A stretch of 15,697 nucleotides of DNA from CAYYHA01 sp964471535 (GCA_964471535.1 CAYYHA010000081.1:1-15697); one strand, 5' to 3'. Positions 7,580-14,717 are shown, numbered from the stretch's first letter. Program-made: numbers and translations. The notes: generated by a model from the letters alone, not told the origin.

Positions 7580-7993
7580 GTGTTCAATCTCCAGTTCAGC
7601 GAGATCGTCATCATCCTGGTGCTCGCCCTCATTCTCCTGGGGCCCGAGCAGCTCCCGAGAATCGCCCGGAAGCTGGGAAAGCTGATGAACGAGCTGCGCT
7701 CGACCACCGAGGAGCTGAAGCGCACCTGGGAGCGGGAGGCTTGGGAGGCGGACGAGCAGGTGAAGGAGGTCGGCCGCCAGCTGCGCGCCGCCGATCAAAC
7801 CATCGAGGCGGACGCGCGCGGGGAGCGCGCGCGCGCCGCGCCAGGGGATACCGGCGTCTCGGACCCTTCGACGCAGCCCCCGGGGCAGGCGGGATCCGAG
7901 GGCGGCACGGCGGCGGGGCCGGCGGTCCCTGCCGGGCCAGGGGAGGAGACGGGCGGGCAGGTGCCGCCTGGGGGAGGGAAGGCGGATGGCTGA
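7580..7993 (+). CDS. tatB: Sec-independent protein translocase TatB (TatA/B family)
   Basis: Single-span membrane component of the twin-arginine translocation system, which exports folded proteins and forms the substrate receptor with TatC. 137 residues. The N-terminal helix at about 7-21 begins with FSE (Glu8, the conserved polar residue of TatB) and is followed by the hinge LGPEQLP at 20-26 and an amphipathic helix at about 27-75. FSE plus LGPEQLP favours TatB over TatA. The tail from about 80 is Pro/Gly/Ala-rich and probably disordered. The start is GTG at 7580 with GGAAG 4 bases upstream. The reading frame overlaps tatC by 8 bases, implying translational coupling. No separate tatA gene is seen, so either TatA is encoded elsewhere or this protein does both jobs. 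Confidence 0.87.
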   Translation: MFNLQFSEIVIILVLALILLGPEQLPRIARKLGKLMNELRSTTEELKRTWEREAWEADEQVKEVGRQLRAADQTIEADARGERARAAPGDTGVSDPSTQPPGQAGSEGGTAAGPAVPAGPGEETGGQVPPGGGKADG

Positions 7994-8816
7994 GCCGAGG
8001 CTCGAGGCCGTGCCCCCGGAGGAGGAAGAGGAGGAGGCCCTCGAGGAGGACGGGCTGAAGCTCACCTTCACCGAGCACCTCGAGGAGCTCCGCCGGCGCC
8101 TCATCTACAGCCTCGTGGCCATCACGGCCACCACCACCGCGGCCTTCGTCTTCGCCGAGGAGATCTTCCGGTGGCTGATGAATCCCGTGGTGGAAGCGCT
8201 TCCCGAGGACAGCTCGAAGCTGGTCTACACCTCGGCGCTGGAGAAGTTCTTCGTCTACCTGAAGGTCGCCCTCTATGCGGGCATCTTCCTCGCCGTCCCC
8301 TTCGTGCTCTTTCAGATCTGGCGCTTCGTCGCGCCCGGTCTCTACCGGCGAGAGCGGCGCATCGCACTGCCTTTCGTGATCTTCGGCACCGTGATGTTCG
8401 TCGCCGGCGGCGCCTTCTGCTACTACGTCGTCCTCCCCAACGCCTTTCGCTTCCTCCTGGAGTTCGGTGGGGCCGCGGACTGGACCACGCCGATGCTCAC
8501 CCTGAAGGAGCAGCTCTCCCTCGTGCTCATGCTCGAGCTGGCCTTCGGGGTCGTCTTCGAGATTCCACTCGTGATCGCCTTCCTCGCCCTCGTCGGCCTC
8601 GTGAAGGCGAGCACGCTGGCCCGGTACCGGCGTCACGCCATCCTCGGCGTCACGATTGCAGCGGCAGGCCTCACGCCGACCGGGGACCCCTTCAACCTGG
8701 CGCTGATGGCTGTCCCCATGTACCTCTTCTACGAGGTGGGGATCCTGCTGGCCTGGCTCATCGGGAAGCGGCGCGGAGAGCGGGAGAGCGAGACGGAGAG
8801 CGATCGGGTCGCGTAG
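7986..8816 (+). CDS. tatC: Sec-independent protein translocase TatC
   Basis: Six-span inner-membrane core of the Tat translocase; its cytoplasmic face binds the twin-arginine signal peptide. 276 residues. Family motifs: FTEHLEELRRRL at 28-39 in the N-terminal cytoplasmic segment, FVAPGLYRRERR at 114-125 in the first cytoplasmic loop, the conserved intramembrane Glu192 in FEIP, and LTPTGDPFN at 229-237. Predicted spans lie at about 39-58, 93-113, 127-150, 178-201, 215-232 and 236-258. The N-terminus has an acidic stretch (PPEEEEEEALEED, 10-22) ahead of the signal-peptide-binding motif, longer and more acidic than in the E. coli protein as I recall it. The ATG lies inside the end of tatB. The charged tail KRRGERESETESD is cytoplasmic. 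Confidence 0.96.
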   Translation: MAEPRLEAVPPEEEEEEALEEDGLKLTFTEHLEELRRRLIYSLVAITATTTAAFVFAEEIFRWLMNPVVEALPEDSSKLVYTSALEKFFVYLKVALYAGIFLAVPFVLFQIWRFVAPGLYRRERRIALPFVIFGTVMFVAGGAFCYYVVLPNAFRFLLEFGGAADWTTPMLTLKEQLSLVLMLELAFGVVFEIPLVIAFLALVGLVKASTLARYRRHAILGVTIAAAGLTPTGDPFNLALMAVPMYLFYEVGILLAWLIGKRRGERESETESDRVA

Positions 8817-8841
8817 GTGGGCGGTCGATCGGGTGGGCGGT
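8816..8841. repeat. Two 10-bp direct repeats flanking CGATCG
   Basis: GGTGGGCGGT occurs at 8816-8825 and again at 8832-8841, separated by the palindrome CGATCG. The 16-base period begins at the tatC stop codon and lies about 90 bases before the dihydropyrimidinase start. It could be a regulator site or just G-rich low-complexity sequence. Confidence 0.35.
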
Positions 8842-8847
8842 GCCCCC

Positions 8848-8873
8848 CGGCCGCGCGCCCGATCCCGCGGCCG
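8848..8873 (+). terminator. GC-rich hairpin after tatC (weak terminator candidate)
   Basis: CGGCCGCG (8848-8855) pairs perfectly with CGCGGCCG (8866-8873) around a 10-base loop. Only TT follows, so a classic uridine tract is missing. Its position between tatC and the catabolic cluster fits a transcript boundary. Confidence 0.35.
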
Positions 8874-8932
8874 TTCCCCGCCGGGCACGCTCGATCTACG
8901 CTCCTTCGCGTCTCTTGCGACGGGAGTGAGTC

Positions 8933-10327
8933 ATGAGCGTACTGATCAAGGGCGGCCGGGTGGTCACGGCCGTGGACGACTACTTCGCCGATGTCTTCGT
9001 CGAGGGGGAGAAGATCGCCCTCATCGGGCCCGACCTCGACGTGCAGGCCGATACCGTCCTCGATGCGACGGGCAAGCTGGTCATTCCGGGTGGCATCGAT
9101 CCGCACACCCACCTGGATATGCCCTTCGGTGGCACCGTGAGCGCCGACGACTTCGAGTCGGGGACCAAGGCGGCGGCCTGCGGTGGGACCACGACGATCA
9201 TCGACTTCGCCATCCAGACGAAGGGGAAGTCGACCCTCGAAGGGCTCGACACCTGGCATGCGAAGGCGGAGGGGAAGGCGACAATCGACTATGGCTTCCA
9301 CATGATCATCACCGACATGCCCGATGAGCGCCTGCCGGAGATGCAGCGGCTCCGCGACGAGGGGGTGACGAGCTACAAGCTCTTCATGGCCTATCCGGGC
9401 GTGCTCTATGTGGATGACGGCACGCTCTATCGGGCCTTCCGGCAGGCCGGGGAAGACGGCACCCGTATCTGCATGCACGCGGAGAACGGGATCGTCATCG
9501 ACGAGATCATCAAGGAGGCCATCGCCGACGGAAAGGTGTCGCCGCGGTGGCATGCCCACACGCGCCCGACCCGTATGGAGGCGGAGGGGGTCTACCGCTC
9601 CATCGCGATCGCCGAGGTGGCGAAGGTCCCCCTCTACATCGTGCACCTGTCCTGTTCCGATGCCCTCGAGGAGGTGAAGCGCGCCCGCGCCCGGGGCGTG
9701 GACGTGGTGGCCGAGACCTGCCCGCAGTACCTCTTCCTGGACGAGAGCTACTACGACAAGCCGGGCTTCGAGGGGGCGAAGTACGTGATGACGCCGGCGC
9801 TGCGGGAGAAATGGAACCAGGACGTCCTTTGGACCGGCCTGTCCTTCCGCCATCTGGAGACGATCGCCACCGACCACTGTCCATTCTGTTTCAATGGGCA
9901 GAAGGACCTGGGCAAGGACGATTTCCGCAAGATCCCCAACGGTGCACCGGGCATCGAGAACCGGATGGCCCTCATCTACCACGGGGGCGTGGTGCAGGGC
10001 CGCATCTCCCTGAACCGCTTCGTGGAGCTGACGAGCACCGCCGCCGCCAAGGCCTTCGGGCTCTTTCCCAAGAAGGGCACCATCGCGGTGGGCAGCGACG
10101 CCGACATCGTCATCTTCGATCCCGAGCGCCGCGAGACGCTCTCCGTCAACAACCCCGTCACCCATCACATGAAGGTGGACTACTGCACCTTCGAAGGCTT
10201 CGAGGTGCGGGGCTATCCCGAGACGGTGCTCTCGCGCGGCCGCGTCGTCGTGGAGAAAAACACGCTGAAGGTGGAGGGGGGTGGCCAGTTCATCAAGCGC
10301 GCAGGGGCTGGTGAGCTGCTGCGCTAG
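8933..10327 (+). CDS. hydA: Dihydropyrimidinase / D-hydantoinase
   Basis: Binuclear-zinc amidohydrolase that opens the ring of 5,6-dihydrouracil or dihydrothymine (and 5-substituted hydantoins) to N-carbamoyl-beta-amino acids; second step of reductive pyrimidine breakdown. Cytoplasmic, 464 residues, normal for the family. Metal ligands are all present: His58 and His60 in DPHTHLDMPFGG, the Lys to be carboxylated (Lys149 in TSYKLFMAYPG), His182 in CMHAENG, His238 in IVHLSC and Asp314 in ATDHCPF. Tyr154 and the NGAPGIENR segment (336-344) match the substrate-binding region. GGGAG sits 6 bases before the ATG. The adjacent dihydropyrimidine dehydrogenase and nucleobase permease genes argue for a pyrimidine substrate rather than an unspecific hydantoinase. 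A strong hairpin 15 bases after the stop may separate it from the next gene. Confidence 0.95.
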   Translation: MSVLIKGGRVVTAVDDYFADVFVEGEKIALIGPDLDVQADTVLDATGKLVIPGGIDPHTHLDMPFGGTVSADDFESGTKAAACGGTTTIIDFAIQTKGKSTLEGLDTWHAKAEGKATIDYGFHMIITDMPDERLPEMQRLRDEGVTSYKLFMAYPGVLYVDDGTLYRAFRQAGEDGTRICMHAENGIVIDEIIKEAIADGKVSPRWHAHTRPTRMEAEGVYRSIAIAEVAKVPLYIVHLSCSDALEEVKRARARGVDVVAETCPQYLFLDESYYDKPGFEGAKYVMTPALREKWNQDVLWTGLSFRHLETIATDHCPFCFNGQKDLGKDDFRKIPNGAPGIENRMALIYHGGVVQGRISLNRFVELTSTAAAKAFGLFPKKGTIAVGSDADIVIFDPERRETLSVNNPVTHHMKVDYCTFEGFEVRGYPETVLSRGRVVVEKNTLKVEGGGQFIKRAGAGELLR

Positions 10328-10342
10328 TGCCGCGCGGTTCTC

Positions 10343-10371
10343 CGCGCTGCGGCGCCCGACGTCGCAGCGCG
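10343..10371 (+). terminator. Strong 12-bp hairpin after the dihydropyrimidinase gene
   Basis: Bases 10343-10354 pair with 10360-10371 (12 pairs, one of them G-U) around a 5-base loop. This is the most stable hairpin I found in the window. No T-run follows, so it may act as a non-canonical terminator or attenuator, or as a 3' mRNA-protecting stem. Confidence 0.5.
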
Positions 10372-10384
10372 TCAAACCGGCCGC

Positions 10385-10412
10385 TTGAGCCCTCTTTCCA
10401 CTGTGGTATCAG
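10385..10412 (+). promoter_or_regulatory. Possible promoter for the aldehyde dehydrogenase gene
   Basis: TTGAGC (10385-10390) and TATCAG (10407-10412) are spaced by 16 bases, directly downstream of the hairpin and about 80 bases before the start at 10491. It is a modest match and not confirmed. Confidence 0.3.
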
Positions 10413-10490
10413 TGCCCCGCCGGGGAGACCGGGGTGGGGGACGGGCACCTTGCCCAACCATTTGCGCAGCATCCTTCGTGGGAGGAAGCC

Positions 10491-11990
10491 ATGTCCAAGC
10501 TCGACCCCGTCCTCGATCCCCATGAGCTGGCCAAGTACCTGTCGGGGAAGCACTTCATCGATGGCGCCTTCGTTCCTGCCGCCAGCGGCAAGGCCTTCGA
10601 CGTCGTCAATCCCGCCACCGGTGAGGTGATTGCGCAGGCGGCCGAGGGCGATGCCGAGGACGTCGATCGGGCGGTGGCGTCGGCCAAGGCTGCATTCTCG
10701 TCGTGGCGGGAAGTGAAGGCGCGCGACCGCGGGAAGCTGGTCATGGAGTGCGGTCGGCTCCTAGAGGGTCATGCCGAGGAGCTCGGACGGCTCATCGCGC
10801 TCGAGACGGGAAAGGCGCTGCGCACCGAGAGCCGGGTCGAGGGGAAGGTGCTCGCCGACGTCTTCCTCTACTACGGTGGCCTGGCCAGCGAGCTGAAGGG
10901 TGAGACCATCCCCTTCTCACCCGAGATGCTCACACTGACGGTGCGCGAGCCACTGGGCGTGGTCGGCGCGATCATCCCCTGGAACGTGCCGGCGCTCCTG
11001 ATGGCATTGAAGATCGCGCCGGCGCTGGTGGCGGGGAACACCTGCGTGGTGAAGAGCGCCGAGGAGGCGCCGCTCGCGGTGCTCCGCGTGTGCGAGCTGA
11101 TGAACACGATCCTCCCCAAGGGCGCGTTCAACATCCTCTCCGGCTTCGGGCCCGAATGCGGGGCGCCCCTGGCGGAGCACCCCGACGTCGCGAAGGTCAC
11201 CTTCACCGGATCGGTGGAGACGGGCCGTATCGTCAACGTCGCGGCGGCGAAGAAGCTCGTTCCGTGCACGCTCGAGCTGGGCGGAAAGAGCCCCATGATC
11301 GTTGCCGCCGATGGTGATCTGGGGAAGGCGGTCGATGGTGCAGTGGTGGGGATGCGCTTTACGCGGCAGGGGCAGAGCTGCACCGCGGCGAGCCGCATCT
11401 TCGTGCACGAAGAGGTCTTCGACGCCTTCCTCGAACGGCTGAAGGCGAAGGTCGATGCGATGAAGATGGGTGATCCCCTCGACGAGGAGACGGACATCGG
11501 CACCATCATCTCCCCCGGCCAGTACGAGAAGGTGAAGGCGTACATCGAGGCCGGCAAGGACATCCCCGGCGCGGTGGCCCATGAGTGCTCCGAGCTTCCC
11601 ACCGACCCGAAGCTGAAGGACGGTCTCTTCGTTCGGCCCGTCATCTTCACTGGCATCGACAACGACTCGAAGCTGGCGCGGGAGGAGATCTTCGGGCCGG
11701 TAACGCTCCTCCTGCCGTGGACCGATCCAGACGAGGTCATCGCCCGGGCCAACGACACGGAGTACGGGCTGGCGGCCACGGTGTGGACCAACGACATGAA
11801 CTTTGCGCTGCGGGCTACCCATGCGCTGGAGGCGGGCTTCGTGCAGGTCAACCAGAACCTCGTCGTTCAGCCGATGCTCTCCTATGGCGGCGTCAAGAAC
11901 AGCGGGCTCGGCAAGGAGGCCTCCCTCGAGGCGATGCTCGAGCACTTCACTCACAAGAAGACCATCATTCTGAACATGGCGCGCGCTTAA
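10491..11990 (+). CDS. NAD(P)-dependent aldehyde dehydrogenase
   Basis: Aldehyde dehydrogenase superfamily enzyme oxidising an aldehyde to the acid with NAD(P). 499 residues from the ATG at 10491, which is preceded by GGAGGAAG at 10481-10488; the frame extends upstream to 10434 but without family similarity. Catalytic and cofactor residues are present: Asn165 in IPWN, Lys188 in VVKSA, the FTGSVETG nucleotide-loop at 238-245, general base Glu262 in LELGGK, nucleophile Cys297 in GQSC, and Glu399 in EEIFGP. The GQSCTAASRI context belongs to the hydrolytic betaine-aldehyde/aldehyde type, not to the CoA-acylating methylmalonate-semialdehyde type. It lies between dihydropyrimidinase and dihydropyrimidine dehydrogenase genes, so malonate semialdehyde (from beta-alanine) or methylmalonate semialdehyde is a reasonable guess at the substrate. 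Annotators could equally call it betaine-aldehyde dehydrogenase. The stop codon lies in a 16-bp palindrome. Confidence 0.92.
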   Translation: MSKLDPVLDPHELAKYLSGKHFIDGAFVPAASGKAFDVVNPATGEVIAQAAEGDAEDVDRAVASAKAAFSSWREVKARDRGKLVMECGRLLEGHAEELGRLIALETGKALRTESRVEGKVLADVFLYYGGLASELKGETIPFSPEMLTLTVREPLGVVGAIIPWNVPALLMALKIAPALVAGNTCVVKSAEEAPLAVLRVCELMNTILPKGAFNILSGFGPECGAPLAEHPDVAKVTFTGSVETGRIVNVAAAKKLVPCTLELGGKSPMIVAADGDLGKAVDGAVVGMRFTRQGQSCTAASRIFVHEEVFDAFLERLKAKVDAMKMGDPLDEETDIGTIISPGQYEKVKAYIEAGKDIPGAVAHECSELPTDPKLKDGLFVRPVIFTGIDNDSKLAREEIFGPVTLLLPWTDPDEVIARANDTEYGLAATVWTNDMNFALRATHALEAGFVQVNQNLVVQPMLSYGGVKNSGLGKEASLEAMLEHFTHKKTIILNMARA

Positions 11991-11996
11991 GCGCGC
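11981..11996. repeat. Perfect 16-bp palindrome over the aldehyde dehydrogenase stop codon
   Basis: GCGCGCTTAAGCGCGC is fully self-complementary and contains the TAA stop. In RNA it would form a 6-pair stem with a UUAA loop, 40 bases before the next start codon. No T-run follows, so it is not a standard terminator. Confidence 0.45.
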
Positions 11997-12035
11997 CCCT
12001 GCGACACCCCTCAACCGTTTCGAGGAAGAAGCGAC

Positions 12036-13139
12036 ATGGCGGCGACACTTTCGGTCACGATGAACGGCATCGAGTTCGAGAACCCTTTCCTCCTCGGCTC
12101 CGGCCCCCCGGGAACGAACGCGAAGGTGATCGCCAAGAGCTTCGACCTGGGGTGGGGTGGCAACGTCTGCAAGACGATCAGCCTGGACGCCAGCAAGGTG
12201 ATCAACACCAATCCCCGCTACGCGAAGCTGCGGGACCGGAAGCATCCCGATGTGGTCATCGGCTTCGAGAACATCGAACTCATCAGCGACCGCCCGTTCG
12301 AGACGTGGATCGAGGAGCTGACCGAGCTGAAGAAGCGCTATCCGCGCCACGTGCTCGTCGCCTCGATCATGGAGGAATACGAGAAGTCACGCTGGCAGGA
12401 AATCACCGACCGAGTTCAGAAGACTGGGGTCGACGCCCTAGAGCTCAACCTCTCCTGCCCCCATGGGCTGCCGGAACGCAAGATGGGGATGGCCATGGGT
12501 GAGAATCCTGATCTGGTCGAGGAGGTCGTCGGCTGGGTGAAGGAGGTCGCCACCATCCCGGTGTGGGCGAAGATGACTCCCAATGTGGGTAGCATCACCG
12601 CGGCGCCGCTGGCTGCAGTGCGGGCGGGGGCCGATGGCATCTCGGCCATCAACACGATCCTTTGCGTGATTGGGGTCGACTTGAAGACGCTGCGCCCGCT
12701 GCCCAACGTCGAGGGACACACCGTGCCCGGCGGCTACTCGGGGCAGGCGGTTCGGCCCATCGCGCTGCGGCAGATCATGGAGATTGCGCGCGCGTGTCCA
12801 GAGACCCCCATCAGCGGGATGGGTGGGATCGATACCGGCTACGATGCGGCGCAGTTCATCCTCATGGGATCGACCACCGTTCAGGTGTGCACGGGGGCGA
12901 TGCTGCAGGGCTACGAGTGCATCTCGAAGCTGAAGGAAGAGTTGCTCGAAGTGATGCACGAGCATGGCTTCGAGACCCTGGACGAGATGCGCGGCAAGGC
13001 CCTCGATGCCTTCACCACCCATGCGAACCTGGTCGAGCTGCAGCGAAAGGCCCGTGCGGAGAAGGTCGGGACGGCAAAGGACAATGAGACCTGGCAGGGC
13101 GAGATTGCCAAGGAGACCGATGCGCTGACCTCCAACTGA
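12036..13139 (+). CDS. preA: Dihydropyrimidine dehydrogenase, single-domain (PreA / plant PYD1-like)
   Basis: FMN enzyme of the dihydroorotate dehydrogenase-like fold that reduces uracil/thymine to the 5,6-dihydro form, the first step of reductive pyrimidine degradation. 367 residues. Visible family elements: GSGPPGTN at 21-28, KTISLDASKV at 46-55, ENIELISDRP at 78-87, LNLSCPHGLPER at 137-148, AKMTPN at 178-183, AINT at 204-207, GGYSG at 232-236, GMGGIDTGYDAA at 261-272 and VQVCTG at 283-288. The catalytic loop reads MGMAMGEN (150-157), with Met154 where mammalian dihydropyrimidine dehydrogenase has its active-site Cys. The C-terminus ends KETDALTSN and carries no CxxCxxC ferredoxin motifs, unlike E. 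coli PreA (about 411 residues). No preT lies alongside. From memory the whole sequence resembles plant PYD1. GAGGAAGA precedes the ATG. Downstream is a nucleobase permease, supporting the pathway role. Confidence 0.9.
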   Translation: MAATLSVTMNGIEFENPFLLGSGPPGTNAKVIAKSFDLGWGGNVCKTISLDASKVINTNPRYAKLRDRKHPDVVIGFENIELISDRPFETWIEELTELKKRYPRHVLVASIMEEYEKSRWQEITDRVQKTGVDALELNLSCPHGLPERKMGMAMGENPDLVEEVVGWVKEVATIPVWAKMTPNVGSITAAPLAAVRAGADGISAINTILCVIGVDLKTLRPLPNVEGHTVPGGYSGQAVRPIALRQIMEIARACPETPISGMGGIDTGYDAAQFILMGSTTVQVCTGAMLQGYECISKLKEELLEVMHEHGFETLDEMRGKALDAFTTHANLVELQRKARAEKVGTAKDNETWQGEIAKETDALTSN

Positions 13140-13186
13140 CGGTCGCGGGTGAGGGCCGGGAGCGGCGCTGGAAGCAGAGGGCGACG

Positions 13187-14653
13187 ATGGCCGAATCGGA
13201 CGGGACGGCAGAAGCGAGCTGCGGGCCGGAAGCGGGTGCCCACAGCCTGGTCTATGGGATCGACGACAAGCCGCCGTTGCTGCAGACGGTGACGCTGGGT
13301 TTCCAGCACTACCTGACCATGTTCGGGTCGACGGTTGCCATCCCGCTGCTCCTGGCTCCGAAGCTCGGCATCACCAAGGATGCCGATCTTGCCCTGGTCA
13401 TCGGGACGATGTTCTTCGTCTCCGGGATCACTACCCTGATCCAGACGACGGTGGGCAATCGCCTGCCCATCGTGCAGGGCGGCACCTTCTCCATCCTTGC
13501 CCCGACCATGGCCATCTGCGGCATGGCGGCGCTCGCCGATGCCGGCTGGCAGGTGCGCATGCAGCACGTGCAGGGCGCGATTATCCTCGGCGGGCTCTTC
13601 GAAGCGGCGATGGGCTACAGCGGGCTGGTCGGGTGGCTGCTTCGCTTCATCGGCCCGGTGACCATCGCGCCCACCATCGCGCTCATCGGGCTCGCCCTCT
13701 TCAAGTTCGGTGCGCCCATCGCGGGGAAGCACTGGGGCATCGGCGGGCTCACCGTCGCGCTCATCGTCCTCTTCAGCCAATACCTGAAGCGGGTCCACCG
13801 CGTCTTCGAGCTCTTCCCCATCCTCCTTGCGATCCTCATCGCATGGGGCGTCGCCGCCCTGCTCACGGTGACGGGCGTCTTCGAGCCGGGGCATCCGGCC
13901 TATGTGAGCACCGAGCCGGTGGGTGCCGCGCCGTGGCTGCGTGTTCCCTATCCCTTCCAGTGGGGGCTTCCCAGCTTCGGCCTCGCGGCCACGGTCGGCA
14001 TGATCAGCGGTTACATCGCCTCCATGGTCGAGAGCATCGGGGACTACTATGCCTGTGCGCGTCTTTCGGGCGCACCGGTGCCCGATGCCAAGGTGATCAA
14101 CCGAGGGATCGGGGCCGAGGGCGTCGGGAGTGTCATCGCCGGCATCTTCGGTACCGGTAACGCCACGACGAGCTACTCGGAGAACATCGGTGCGATCGGT
14201 TTGACGCGGGTCGGCGCGCGGCGGGTGGTGCAGGCTGGCGCCATCATCATGCTGGTGCTGGGCGCGGTGGGGAAGTTCGGCGCGCTCTTCGCCACGATTC
14301 CCCAGCCGGTGGTGGGCGGAATGTACTGCGCCATGTTCGGGATGATCGCGGCAGTCGGCCTCTCGAACCTGCAGTTCGTGGATCTCAACTCGGCGCGCAA
14401 TCTCTTCATCATTGGGTTCGCCTTCTTCATGGGGCTCTCGCTGCCCGAGTATTTTGCTGCCCACCCGCTGTCTTTCGATCCGCAGTGGCTCGCGGACATC
14501 CTCAACACGCTGGGAAGCACCGGTATGGCGGTGGGCGCGATCATTGCGTCCATCCTGGACAACACCATTCCCGGGACGCGGAAGGAGCGGGGTCTCGAGG
14601 CTTGGGCGACCCACGAGCACATCGTGGACCTGCCCGCGGGAGGCGAGAACTGA
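13187..14653 (+). CDS. NCS2-family nucleobase (uracil) permease, SVCT/SLC23-like
   Basis: Inner-membrane permease of the nucleobase-ascorbate transporter (NCS2) family, probably importing uracil/thymine for the adjacent degradation enzymes. 488 residues, with the 14-span '7+7' family layout expected. Diagnostic motifs: the TM1 GFQHYLTMF with Gln40-His41; TTLIQTTVGNRLP at 82-94; VESIGDYYACARLSG at 281-295, where Glu282 corresponds to a UraA substrate-binding Glu; and the NAT signature ENIGAIGLTR at 332-341. Further stretches RVPYPFQWGLPS (252-263), GMIAAVGLSNLQFVD (385-399) and ILDNTIPGT (456-464) look very like animal ascorbate/nucleobase transporters (SLC23), as I recall them. Glu332 in the signature is the nucleobase-type residue; animal SVCTs have Pro there. 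An AGAGGG sequence 6 bases ahead supports the ATG. Xanthine or ascorbate transport cannot be excluded by sequence alone. Confidence 0.93.
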   Translation: MAESDGTAEASCGPEAGAHSLVYGIDDKPPLLQTVTLGFQHYLTMFGSTVAIPLLLAPKLGITKDADLALVIGTMFFVSGITTLIQTTVGNRLPIVQGGTFSILAPTMAICGMAALADAGWQVRMQHVQGAIILGGLFEAAMGYSGLVGWLLRFIGPVTIAPTIALIGLALFKFGAPIAGKHWGIGGLTVALIVLFSQYLKRVHRVFELFPILLAILIAWGVAALLTVTGVFEPGHPAYVSTEPVGAAPWLRVPYPFQWGLPSFGLAATVGMISGYIASMVESIGDYYACARLSGAPVPDAKVINRGIGAEGVGSVIAGIFGTGNATTSYSENIGAIGLTRVGARRVVQAGAIIMLVLGAVGKFGALFATIPQPVVGGMYCAMFGMIAAVGLSNLQFVDLNSARNLFIIGFAFFMGLSLPEYFAAHPLSFDPQWLADILNTLGSTGMAVGAIIASILDNTIPGTRKERGLEAWATHEHIVDLPAGGEN

Positions 14654-14698
14654 TCTCCGCTCGATCTGGCTCCCTCGACTCTTCGATGGGGACGAGGG

Positions 14699-14717
14699 GA
14701 CGGCGCGCGGGGCCGTC
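14699..14717 (+). other. Small hairpin just upstream of the aminotransferase ribosome binding site
   Basis: GACGGC (14699-14704) pairs with GCCGTC (14712-14717) around a 7-base loop. It ends 6 bases before the GAGGAA ribosome binding site at 14724-14729, so it could modulate translation or be incidental. Confidence 0.25.

Noticed and set aside
7540..7725. N-terminal extension of the aat frame
   Set aside because: It would overlap tatB antisense and has no match to the family; the ATG at 7539 gives the normal length.
7629..8888. 419-codon minus-strand open frame opposite tatB and tatC
   Set aside because: It is highly charged, low in complexity and antisense to clear Tat genes; there is no start context or motif.
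8729..10375. 548-codon minus-strand open frame opposite the dihydropyrimidinase
   Set aside because: It is antisense to an enzyme with all metal ligands present and has no domain of its own.
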